A stretch of 64,000 nt of DNA, taken from an uncultured Faecalicatena sp. Its GTDB lineage: Bacteria; Bacillota; Clostridia; Lachnospirales; Lachnospiraceae. The first letter of the stretch is position 1. The number at the start of each line of letters is the position of its first letter. The notes beneath the pieces are model-generated. The model saw only the letters and a program-made list of their open reading frames with translations, made no database searches and was not told the origin of the DNA. Where the stretch lies: NCBI GenBank assembly GCA_948468385.1, contig CAOKHZ010000024.1, forward strand, positions 1 to 64,000, written 5' to 3'. Shown piece by piece: positions 26,817 through 33,606 of the stretch. Both the position numbers and the translations under genes were made by a program.

Positions 26817-26865
26817 TTCTAAAAGCTCCTAATGTAATTACACATGCCCGCTGGTAGCCCACAAT

Positions 26866-26892
26866 TTTCGTAGAGTATGCCACTCCACGAAA
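26866..26892. repeat. Left 27-bp inverted repeat of the invertible segment
   Basis: This 27-bp site is the exact reverse complement of 28286-28312. It is built as an arm TTTCGTAGAGT, a core ATGCC and an opposite arm ACTCCACGAAA. The two arms are near-perfect inverted copies of TTTCGTRGAGT. This is the standard layout of a tyrosine-recombinase crossover site. The match ends sharply at both sides. Confidence 0.9.
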
Positions 26893-26933
26893 ACACCGTG
26901 ATTTTCTACACTTTTTGAAAATCACGGTGTTTT
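26890..26933. terminator. Bidirectional hairpin terminator after the recombinase gene
   Basis: A perfect 17-bp stem (26890-26906 with 26917-26933; AAAACACCGTGATTTTC) surrounds a 10-base loop, with T-rich ends on both strands. It lies between the recombinase stop codon and the left repeat. As sequenced it insulates the T7SS operon from recombinase transcription. Confidence 0.8.
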
Positions 26934-26940
26934 TGACGGC

Positions 26941-28095
26941 TTATTTGACGGCGAATAGCTCCGACAGCATGTTCATGTTCTTCTGTTTCAGTTCCATCGA
27001 AGGATGAACATAACGATTTAACGTAATATTTACCGTCGCGTGGCCGAGTATTTCGCTAAGACTTTTCATGTCAAATCCAACTTCTACGCATCGGGTTGCA
27101 AACGTATGTCGAAGTGCATGAAAATTCACATTGGCAATATGACACTTGTCTGCCACGGCTTTAAAACGATTCTGCATTGTACGCGGTTCCACATACGCGC
27201 ACTCCATGCCGGTCAAAAGAAACTTGTTTCCCGCTTGCCTCGATTCCTTTAACAATACAAAAACTTCCTCTGGTATTGGCACTTTTCGAACGGAACAATC
27301 ACTCTTCGGCGTGGAAATCACCACGGACGTCTTCGCTTCCCCATCTCCCTTTCCTTCTTTTATTTGAAGCCTTTGCATTGTCCGATGGACGTATAAATAT
27401 TGCTCGGCAAATGAAATGTCCTCCCATTTCATGGCGCAAATCTCTCCTATGCGAAGCCCCGTGTATAAGCATACGAGGATGCCTAAATTACAAGGATTCA
27501 AATTGCCACGCAAGTAGTCACTCAGCCTCTGTTGTTCTGCTCGGCTCAAAATCCTCATTTGCTTTTGAGGCTGCCTGATAGAAATGTCCTTAAGATTTGC
27601 TACCGTAACTCCTTGCGTCAGGGACGCATACTCAAGTACATTTTTTAATACCGAAATAACACCCGCCACCGTCTTTGGCGATAATCCTTCTCCATTTCTG
27701 CCACCATTAGACAACAGTTTTCCACCGAACTGGATAACCTCGTCCCTCGTGATTTCCATAATCGCCTGATTAGAAAACTCTGGTAGCAAATATAAATCCA
27801 CGATATTGCCATACTTTACGACACTGGAATGTTTCCACGAGGACTTCCTGGAAGAAAACCAATCCCTTGCAACGTCTGAAAAAAGATTATCTTGCACCGG
27901 TGATTGACTTGAGGACTGTTCCTCAACCACGATGCCTTCAGGATGTTTGCTGACCAATAATTTATCCTTTACTTCTCTATACGTCTTGGCAAAAACATAT
28001 CCATATTTAATTTTTCCTTGAATCCGTTCTTTCACATAACGGCCTTCCCATCGACCGTCCTTCCTCTTATATATGTTTTCTCCTCTCCTTGGCAT
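26941..28095 (-). CDS. Tyrosine site-specific recombinase, likely DNA invertase
   Basis: This protein of 384 residues starts at the ATG at 28095, which has an excellent AAGGAGGT box. An N-terminal AP2-like arm-binding region (RKDGRWEGRYVKERIQGKIKYGYVFAKTYREVKDKL) and a SAM-like core-binding region (about 70-170) precede the catalytic domain. That domain has R215 (TGLRIGE), K264 (TPKSD), H326-x-x-R329 (HALRH), H352 (LGHATV) and the nucleophile Y362 (NRYVHP), so it should be active. Relatives serve phages and integrative elements. Here no element genes, direct att repeats or excision factor are adjacent. Instead the gene sits between perfect inverted repeats, which points to inversion of its own segment. 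A weak promoter, TGGTCA-18-TATAAA, may drive it on the minus strand. Confidence 0.92.
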   Translation of the reverse strand: MPRRGENIYKRKDGRWEGRYVKERIQGKIKYGYVFAKTYREVKDKLLVSKHPEGIVVEEQSSSQSPVQDNLFSDVARDWFSSRKSSWKHSSVVKYGNIVDLYLLPEFSNQAIMEITRDEVIQFGGKLLSNGGRNGEGLSPKTVAGVISVLKNVLEYASLTQGVTVANLKDISIRQPQKQMRILSRAEQQRLSDYLRGNLNPCNLGILVCLYTGLRIGEICAMKWEDISFAEQYLYVHRTMQRLQIKEGKGDGEAKTSVVISTPKSDCSVRKVPIPEEVFVLLKESRQAGNKFLLTGMECAYVEPRTMQNRFKAVADKCHIANVNFHALRHTFATRCVEVGFDMKSLSEILGHATVNITLNRYVHPSMELKQKNMNMLSELFAVK

Positions 28096-28221
28096 AAAAC
28101 CGCACCTCCTTAAGTTTTTCACCACGATGACGGCTGACGGCGATTGGACAGTCTTCAATAGAAGAAACAGAGCATTTTTGACGTTTTTATACAATTCGAA
28201 ATGCAATTTGACCACATTATA

Positions 28222-28250
28222 TTGACAAAGCAACTGAAAATGTGTATAGT
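28222..28250 (+). promoter_or_regulatory. Outward-facing sigma-A promoter of the invertible segment
   Basis: The -35 box TTGACA (28222-28227) and -10 box TATAGT (28245-28250) are separated by exactly 17 bases, only one base from full consensus. It points right, away from the recombinase gene and across the right repeat. Transcription would start near 28257, inside the segment. As sequenced, the first thing it meets beyond the repeat is a rho-independent terminator. Confidence 0.8.
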
Positions 28251-28285
28251 AGTTGTGGATAAAATGGAATTTTGTCCAAAATCAC

Positions 28286-28312
28286 TTTCGTGGAGTGGCA
28301 TACTCTACGAAA
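28286..28312. repeat. Right 27-bp inverted repeat of the invertible segment
   Basis: This is the exact reverse complement of 26866-26892: arm TTTCGTGGAGT, core GGCAT, arm ACTCTACGAAA. It lies 36 bp past the -10 box of the outward promoter and 15 bp before the terminator stem. Confidence 0.9.
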
Positions 28313-28327
28313 TAAATCGATACTTTG

Positions 28328-28352
28328 ACGGATGCTTACGCATCCGTTTTTT
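28328..28352 (+). terminator. Rho-independent terminator just outside the right repeat
   Basis: An 8-bp perfect stem ACGGATGC/GCATCCGT (28328-28335, 28340-28347) with a TTAC tetraloop is followed by six T. It is oriented to stop plus-strand transcription from the promoter at 28222-28250 in the sequenced orientation. No gene ends just upstream, so its only visible job is to silence that promoter. Confidence 0.85.
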
Positions 28353-28453
28353 ATAAGCCGTCAACTCTTCCCATCTCTTCCATTTAAATACTATAATTAT
28401 TAATTATATATAAAATAGTGTTTATAGTATATATTATCGCTCTATATGTATCA

Positions 28454-28492
28454 ATAGTCTATGGAATATATTTTTCAATATTTATAGACTAT
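28454..28492. promoter_or_regulatory. Possible operator of the XRE regulator
   Basis: ATAGTCTAT (28454-28462) is repeated in inverted form as ATAGACTAT (28484-28492), 28 bp before the XRE start codon. The surrounding 100 bases are very AT-rich with further TATAGTATATA-like dyads. An autoregulatory binding site is likely but not proven. Confidence 0.45.
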
Positions 28493-28519
28493 ACCAAATG
28501 GAAACGAGGAGGAGTAATC

Positions 28520-28858
28520 ATGCGTGAAATCACCAAGTCCGTCGGGCAACGAATTCGCAACTATCGAACACAACACAAGCTTAGCCAAGAAAAGCTTGCC
28601 GAGCTTTCCGGATGCCACCCGACCTACATCGGCCAAGTCGAGCGAGGCGAAAAGAACGCCACGATTGAAAGTATCGAAAAGATTGCAATCGCATTGGATG
28701 TGCCGCTTTCCAAGCTTTTTGAAAAATTGACCAACACAGACGATTCTGCCCGCGACATTCCTTTGGAGTGTTATGAGTTTTTATCTACCAAGAGCGTGGC
28801 CGAACAAGAACAATTGTATCAAATTCTGTTAAAAATTGATAAATATAAGAATGTCTAA
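28520..28858 (+). CDS. XRE-family HTH transcriptional regulator
   Basis: This protein of 112 residues starts at the ATG at 28520, directly after GAGGAGGAG; a longer frame upstream is AT-rich leader. It has a lambda-repressor-like HTH at residues 5-65 (VGQRIRNYRTQHKLSQEKLAELSGCHPTYIGQVERGEKN ... LDVPLSKLF), followed by a short helical tail. It is the only plus-strand gene beside the invertible segment and starts about 170 bp beyond the terminator that shields it. An inverted repeat in its leader suggests autoregulation. It could regulate the recombinase or the T7SS locus, but regulators of this kind are common and a local target is not shown. Confidence 0.85.
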   Translation: MREITKSVGQRIRNYRTQHKLSQEKLAELSGCHPTYIGQVERGEKNATIESIEKIAIALDVPLSKLFEKLTNTDDSARDIPLECYEFLSTKSVAEQEQLYQILLKIDKYKNV

Positions 28859-29094
28859 GATACTGGTTATAAACCGTACAGAGTAAAACATATCGTATCC
28901 TTATGTTCGGAAGGAGCAAAAAACATTGCCCCCTCCGACATATTGTTTAAACAAAAAACCACAAAACAGCAATTTTTTAGATTTTTATTGTCAGCCTAGA
29001 AAACTTGACAAAATGCTCGGAGTTGACTTTTACAGCCGCCTTTATTTTGCGTTGCGGAAACAGACTGTTATCGACTCATTACAATCCATCTCCC

Positions 29095-30285
29095 CTACCC
29101 CAGCAGGCTCTGGTCGAACGCGAACAGTGCCTCGTTTATTTCGAATATGTTATAGTTTTGCTTCTTTATAAAATACTCGATGATAATGTCAAATTTATTG
29201 CTATGCGACAGCGCGAACCCGGCCTTCATCAGCATGTCCTTCGTCTCCTCAAGCGGAAGCTCCAGCGCGATGGCAAAGGCAATTGCCGTCGTCTTGCTTG
29301 GCTTGTAATGCACGTCCTTGCGGATTTTGGAGAATAGCTTACGGTCAATGTTGGCCTTCTTGTAGCACTGTACATCTGTCATTTCTTTTTCATCGATTTT
29401 TCGGAGCAGCATTTGTGAGAAACTCTCATCGACCTGATTTACGAGTTCCTCCAGACTGGGTGCGGCCATCGGCACAAAATCAAATGTTTCCTCATCCGGC
29501 TCTTTCCGTTGCTTTAGCCGTTGAAATCCCGATGCCGAGGACTTTTTCTCCATCACCCTAAATGAGGAATCTTGTTGTGCTTCCTCTTCCTCCTGCCGTT
29601 GTACGGGGCAAGAGAACATCGCCGCCGGCCTGGGAATCATCGACTCATCATTTTCCATCTCAGACTGTTGGCCTTTCCACGACGCCTCGTCTTCCGTCCA
29701 AAACAATTGACTTTCCTGCACCTCACGCATCATTTCGTAATTCACATCCGTGTGGAGCGCGACGTAATTGTCATCGATATAGGCTTGAATATCGGAAAAT
29801 AACTTTTCCCCAATTTGGCACGATGCCTTGTCGAACATGACAAGGTACACGAGCATGTCATGTTCCATCACGAATTCGCTGATGACATCCATCGCCACCC
29901 GCAAGGCCTGGTCTTTCGGGTAGCCGTAAATGCCCGACGAAATCAGAGGAAACGCGACCGACTCGCAGCCTTTTTCTTCTGCCAGGCGCAAGGATTCCCG
30001 ATAACAGCTTTCCAAAAGTTGCCGCTCCCCGTCATTTCCGCCCCGCCATTTGGGACCGACCGTATGAATCACGTAACGGCATGGCAACTTGTACCCGCCA
30101 GTTACCTTCGCCTGCCCCGTTTTGCAACCGCCAAGTGTCATGCATTCCTTCAAAAGTTCCCGACCAGCGGCCCTATGTATGGCACCATCCACGCCGCCCC
30201 CGCCGAGCAATGAGGAATTCGCCGCATTGACAATCGCGTCACAATGGATTTTTGTAATATCATTTCGCACTAATTGAACTGGCAT
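29095..30285 (-). CDS. Macrodomain (ADP-ribose-binding/hydrolase) protein with C-terminal helical domain
   Basis: The product is 396 residues from the ATG at 30285 (AAAGGAG box). Residues 1-170 form a macrodomain: VNAANSSLLGGGGVDGAIHRAAG is the ADP-ribose-binding loop with the GGGGVDGAIH motif of MacroD-type hydrolases, and ISSGIYGYP is the second loop. A linker with low sequence order (about 200-280) leads to a helical C-terminal domain of about 110 residues (MTDVQCYKKANIDRKLFSKIRKD ... KTTAIAFAIALELPLEETKDMLMKAGFALS) that resembles an XRE-like DNA-binding fold. It probably removes or senses ADP-ribose on proteins or O-acetyl-ADP-ribose. The added domain suggests regulation or targeting. It is a lone gene; neighbours give no pathway. 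Confidence 0.88.
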   Translation of the reverse strand: MPVQLVRNDITKIHCDAIVNAANSSLLGGGGVDGAIHRAAGRELLKECMTLGGCKTGQAKVTGGYKLPCRYVIHTVGPKWRGGNDGERQLLESCYRESLRLAEEKGCESVAFPLISSGIYGYPKDQALRVAMDVISEFVMEHDMLVYLVMFDKASCQIGEKLFSDIQAYIDDNYVALHTDVNYEMMREVQESQLFWTEDEASWKGQQSEMENDESMIPRPAAMFSCPVQRQEEEEAQQDSSFRVMEKKSSASGFQRLKQRKEPDEETFDFVPMAAPSLEELVNQVDESFSQMLLRKIDEKEMTDVQCYKKANIDRKLFSKIRKDVHYKPSKTTAIAFAIALELPLEETKDMLMKAGFALSHSNKFDIIIEYFIKKQNYNIFEINEALFAFDQSLLG

Positions 30286-30420
30286 AGGATTCTCCTTTTT
30301 CATATAAATATATTCTTAGTTTGTATCATAGCACAAAATGCATGCCAAGGTCAAAACATTGTTGCTTTTCACAAGATGGTGCCCAAACAGCTGCGGCTCC
30401 TCCTTCCAATCCCCTCTTAA

Positions 30421-30468
30421 TGACAAAAAAAGAGAAGGCAACATGGGAAACCTTCTCTTTTTCTGTCA
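30421..30468 (-). terminator. Rho-independent terminator of the coiled-coil protein gene
   Basis: A GC-containing stem AGAGAAGG/CCTTCTCT (30431-30438, 30451-30458) is extended by A/T pairs and a TGACA/TGTCA closing stem. On the minus strand seven T follow. It lies about 80 bp past the stop of the 30545 gene. Confidence 0.75.
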
Positions 30469-30544
30469 TTATATAAATTTATTGATGCTGGGGTCAAAAA
30501 GTATTTTGCCCCCATGACGCCCACGGATTGTTGCGCACTTTGTG

Positions 30545-31351
30545 CTACTGCAATGCGTCATAAGCCGCCTGTGCGGCAATCAATTCAAGCTTTGCGTTCC
30601 AGACATTTTGCTGGATTGTCTTATAATTACCCAATTCCTTGAGTTTGCCTTTTGCACTGGCGAGTCCTTGTTTGACTTCATTTGCCTTGTCGGTTGCAGC
30701 AGTGCGCAATGCACTCTCCGCTTCTACGACCGCATCCAATTCTGCCTGAGCCTGAGCCAACTGGGTCTGGCAATCTGCCAATTGCTGAGTGATTGCATCA
30801 GCCGCCACTTTCTTCCCCATCAACTTGGACAGTTCGGCACTATTTGCTTTTACTTCGGATGACAATGCGGCAATCTCCTCAACAGCATCTGGATTTTCAG
30901 CAATCATCCGCTCCAACTCTGCCAGCTGGGCGGTAAGAACTTCATAACGTTCCATCTCTTGCTGGCTAAGCTGCTTCTTGTTCAATTCCCGTGTCAAGGA
31001 AGACACACTGGAATTAAGCGCTCTTACCTTCTGCTGCAGTTTCCGCTTCTCAGCCGCATACACGCGCATCTGTTCTTGTGCCGCCTTGCGCTCCGCCTCG
31101 GAGGCTTTCACTTGTTCCTCCCAATAAGCGATCTCCGCCTTGGCCTCTTCCACGCCTTGGTCAACGCTCTCTTTGCAGCCTACCCAATAATCATAATTTT
31201 CTTGAGCGGCAGCCAGTCTCTCTGCCGCCGCGGCCAGTTCTGGATTTTCCTTTGAATCAACCTCCGCGGCATGCGCGGTGACGGGCAATAATGCCAACGC
31301 CATTATCATCGACAATAGCATCGGCACTGCCCTCTTGTTCCACTTTTTCAT
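30545..31351 (-). CDS. Secreted alpha-helical coiled-coil protein
   Basis: This 268-residue protein starts at the ATG at 31351 after AAGGAGTG. A Sec signal peptide (MKKWNKRAVPMLLSMIMALALLPVTAHA) is followed by an almost unbroken, alanine- and glutamate-rich coiled coil (AAAAERLAAAQENYDYWVG ... VWNAKLELIAAQAAYDAL). There is no anchor, lipobox or catalytic domain. Such proteins may act as envelope spacers or hydrolase regulators like the FtsX partner PcsB, but this one lacks a CHAP domain. It is divergent from a TetR regulator, with a palindrome between them, so it is a likely TetR target. Confidence 0.7.
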   Translation of the reverse strand: MKKWNKRAVPMLLSMIMALALLPVTAHAAEVDSKENPELAAAAERLAAAQENYDYWVGCKESVDQGVEEAKAEIAYWEEQVKASEAERKAAQEQMRVYAAEKRKLQQKVRALNSSVSSLTRELNKKQLSQQEMERYEVLTAQLAELERMIAENPDAVEEIAALSSEVKANSAELSKLMGKKVAADAITQQLADCQTQLAQAQAELDAVVEAESALRTAATDKANEVKQGLASAKGKLKELGNYKTIQQNVWNAKLELIAAQAAYDALQ

Positions 31352-31457
31352 GTAAAACACTCCTTCTTTAAATTTATTTGGAAACCTGGAAAAGCTTTAA
31401 AGACTTCTCCCGATAATCCACAATCACATAATAACAAACATATATTTGTTGCCGTTT

Positions 31458-31476
31458 TTATAACCTGATGTTATAA
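31458..31476. promoter_or_regulatory. 19-bp palindrome, likely TetR operator
   Basis: TTATAAC and GTTATAA flank the 5-base centre CTGAT as a perfect inverted repeat in the shared intergenic space between the coiled-coil protein gene and the tetR-type gene. Length and symmetry suit a TetR-family dimer. Confidence 0.55.
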
Positions 31477-31604
31477 TAGTCTTGTTTTACATTTGAAACA
31501 ATCATCAATTATCTTGTATTTGTCCGTTCACCGACAGTTTCTCTTTTTTTGTCGGCAAACAAACAAAAGCACGATAAATTGTATTAAAAAAGAGAGGGAT
31601 CATC

Positions 31605-32165
31605 ATGGGCTTAGACTCCAGGGCACGTTACTCAAAGATGGTAATACGAGACAGTATTTCCGCACTTGTACAAGAAAAACCCTTCCACAGCATCAGCATC
31701 ACCGAAGTCTGCAAACGGGCCGAGATAAACCGAACTACATTTTACAAATATTACAAGGATATGCCTGACTGGAAAGAGCAAATAGAACAAGGATGTCTGG
31801 AACGTACCAAAGATCTCTTGAACATCCAGGGAACCACGGACATGCAGGCCGCATTAACCCACCAGTTCCAGGAAATGCAGCAGCATGCAGATTTATATAC
31901 TATGATCTCATCTCCGAACTTTGAAAGTGACGTGTTAAAATCCATTGTATCAACCATATTGGACAAAGCGGTTTTTGAAGCCGAAAGAAAGCTTTCTTCT
32001 GACAAAGCAAAACAACATCAAAAAATGTGGAATTGCTATTACGTCATCTATGGCTGCCTTGGTGTAATTGAATGTTGGATTCAAGAAGGCATGAAAGAGG
32101 CTCCCGAGGTACTGGCCGCTTACTATACAAAGCATCTTCGGCGGCCATTACGTACCATTCAATAA
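31605..32165 (+). CDS. TetR/AcrR-family transcriptional regulator
   Basis: This 186-residue protein has a classic N-terminal TetR HTH (residues 12-60: VIRDSISALVQEKPFHSISITEVCKRAEINRTTFYKYYKDM). A helical ligand-binding region containing several aromatic residues (MWNCYYVIYGCLGVIECWIQEGM) follows. The ATG at 31605 has a purine-rich leader (AAAGAGAGGGATCATC). It is divergent from the secreted coiled-coil gene and probably controls that gene and itself through the palindrome at 31458-31476. The ligand is unknown. Confidence 0.88.
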   Translation: MGLDSRARYSKMVIRDSISALVQEKPFHSISITEVCKRAEINRTTFYKYYKDMPDWKEQIEQGCLERTKDLLNIQGTTDMQAALTHQFQEMQQHADLYTMISSPNFESDVLKSIVSTILDKAVFEAERKLSSDKAKQHQKMWNCYYVIYGCLGVIECWIQEGMKEAPEVLAAYYTKHLRRPLRTIQ

Positions 32166-32180
32166 AATTTATCCAGCCGT

Positions 32181-32816
32181 TTAAAAATCACCTGCGGCAA
32201 TTCCTTGCTTTTTCGCCATCTCCTTGTCGAATTCGGCGTTAAAATAGTAGAAATTGCGGGAGTCCAGTTTTTCCTTCGTCTTTTCCAACGCCTCGCCGAA
32301 CCGCTGGAAATGCACGATTTCCCGCGAGCGCAGGAATTTTAGCGGCTCACGCACCTCCGGGTCGTCTATGACGCGCAAAAGATTTTCATACACGACGCGC
32401 GCCTTCTGCTCGGCGGCCAAATTCTCCGTCAAATCGCAGACCGCGTCCCCTTTGGATTGGAATTCCAGCGAGGTAAATGGCACGCCCGCCGCCGCTTGCG
32501 GCCACAACGCCGTCGTATGGTCGATATAATACGCGTCGAATCCGGCTGTCTTCACCTGCTCGGGCGTGAGATTTTTCGTCAGTTGATAAACCATCGCGCA
32601 AATGATTTCCAGATGTCCAAGTTCCTCGGTGCCGATGTCCGTAAGCAATCCGCCGACCGACTTGACCGGCATGGAATACCGCTGTGACAGATACCGCATG
32701 GAGGCCGACAATTCCCCGTCCGGCCCGCCGTACTGGCTGATGATGAGCTGCGCCGTCTTCGGGCAGGTCTTGGTGATTTTCACCGGATACTGCAATCTCT
32801 TTTCATAAAGCCACAT
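32181..32816 (-). CDS. cotJC: CotJC manganese-catalase-like spore coat protein
   Basis: This 211-residue protein has the CotJC/manganese catalase four-helix plan: MWLYEKRLQYPVKI, LSQRYSMPVKSVGGLLTDIGTEELGHLEII with the metal ligands of the E-E-x-x-H type, AEQKARVVYENLLRVIDDPEV and REIVHFQRFGEAL with the second E-x-x-H set. In Bacillus the product of the last cotJ gene is part of the spore coat and belongs to the catalase family. The stop of the upstream cotJ fusion gene directly abuts the ATG. The presence of cotJ genes fits a spore-forming clostridium. Confidence 0.93.
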   Translation of the reverse strand: MWLYEKRLQYPVKITKTCPKTAQLIISQYGGPDGELSASMRYLSQRYSMPVKSVGGLLTDIGTEELGHLEIICAMVYQLTKNLTPEQVKTAGFDAYYIDHTTALWPQAAAGVPFTSLEFQSKGDAVCDLTENLAAEQKARVVYENLLRVIDDPEVREPLKFLRSREIVHFQRFGEALEKTKEKLDSRNFYYFNAEFDKEMAKKQGIAAGDF

Positions 32817-33470
32817 TTACACGCACGCTCCTTCCCAGGGCAAAGGCCCTTTCTCCCAGCAATAGCACTCCGATGCCGGATTTTTTTCATAGATGTCCGC
32901 CATACAGTCCATCGTCAACGGATAAAACTGGTCTGCAAAATCTTTCATAAGCTCCCTTCTCGTCCTGACGGCATCCTTTAAAAGCTTCAAACAGCTTTTA
33001 TCCTTGGGATGCGTGTCCATATAGAGCCGAAGGTCGTCCAGCGCGAAGCTTACCGCATAGATCTGACATAACAAGGTTTCCCTTTTTTCTTGTTCTTGTG
33101 ATTTTCCCGGCGTATTCAAGGGCACCTCGTCCAATTTTCCCGGTTCACGGATTGGAATTTCCGTCACCTTCCCCGGCGTTTGTGAAGGACTTTTTTCTGG
33201 CGTTTGCGACGGATCCCCTCCCGGCATTTTTGTTGGAACGTCCGTCGTCTGCCCCAGCGGCTGACCAATGCTTTTCTCCCCGCCAAACATTTTTCCGCTC
33301 TTGATACAAGCGGCAACGCCATGGGACGACTGCACGTCATCTTCAGCCAAATAAAATGGAAGGTTCAAATCTTGAAAAATCGTACCGATAAGCAATGCTT
33401 TTTGCGGCTCATATATCGCGCCCCAGCTCTGCACCGACACGGACGCGATTGCCAAATGTTCCTGATGCAT
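32817..33470 (-). CDS. CotJA-CotJB fusion protein with repetitive linker
   Basis: This 217-residue protein starts after AAAGGAG. Residues 1-60 are CotJA-like (SWGAIYEPQKALLIGTIFQDLNLPFY). Residues about 130-217 are CotJB-like (LLCQIYAVSFALDDLRLYMDTHPKD ... YGKAF-type helix, then CYCWEKGPLPWEGAC). Between them is a proline/threonine-rich linker with repeated TPGK/EPGK units. In Bacillus cotJA and cotJB are separate small genes. Here they are joined in one reading frame directly before cotJC, so the three parts would be made in fixed ratio. The linker DNA is repetitive, which may reflect how the fusion arose. Confidence 0.82.
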   Translation of the reverse strand: MHQEHLAIASVSVQSWGAIYEPQKALLIGTIFQDLNLPFYLAEDDVQSSHGVAACIKSGKMFGGEKSIGQPLGQTTDVPTKMPGGDPSQTPEKSPSQTPGKVTEIPIREPGKLDEVPLNTPGKSQEQEKRETLLCQIYAVSFALDDLRLYMDTHPKDKSCLKLLKDAVRTRRELMKDFADQFYPLTMDCMADIYEKNPASECYCWEKGPLPWEGACV

Positions 33471-33606
33471 AATAAAAACTCCTTTCGTACATACTTTTCT
33501 TTAACCAATACTTGTTTTTGTCTGATTATGACATTCTTAGTATGTGCCATAAGAAAAATCTGTTACGAGGGAGTTTTTTGAAATAAACATTACCGCCAAC
33601 CACTCT

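Larger units (their letters stand above)
26866..28312. other. Predicted invertible DNA segment (recombinase gene plus outward promoter)
   Basis: The segment is 1447 bp including both 27-bp repeats. It holds, from left to right, a bidirectional hairpin, the tyrosine recombinase gene reading left, and a consensus promoter reading right. Opposed, asymmetric core sequences mean recombination between the repeats should invert rather than delete the segment. In the sequenced orientation the promoter points to a terminator at 28328-28352. In the flipped orientation it would point at the T7SS operon start at 26816, giving a leader of about 105 bases. The layout parallels the Salmonella Hin segment, with a different recombinase family. 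Confidence 0.8.

Noticed and set aside
26933-28364. A second inverted pair, TTGACGGCTTAT at 26933-26944 and ATAAGCCGTCAA at 28353-28364
   Set aside because: One copy overlaps the recombinase stop region and the other lies outside the predicted segment next to the terminator. It lacks an arm-core-arm plan, so I treat it as minor or chance similarity and not as the crossover site.
26941-28858. Integrase plus XRE regulator as a prophage or integrative element
   Set aside because: No structural, replication, relaxase or excision genes are nearby and no direct att repeats were seen; the repeats around the gene are inverted.
33471-33560. Sporulation sigma-factor promoter before the cotJ genes (CATACTAAG)
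   Set aside because: A -10-like CATACTA is present but no convincing -35 partner could be placed, so it was not annotated.
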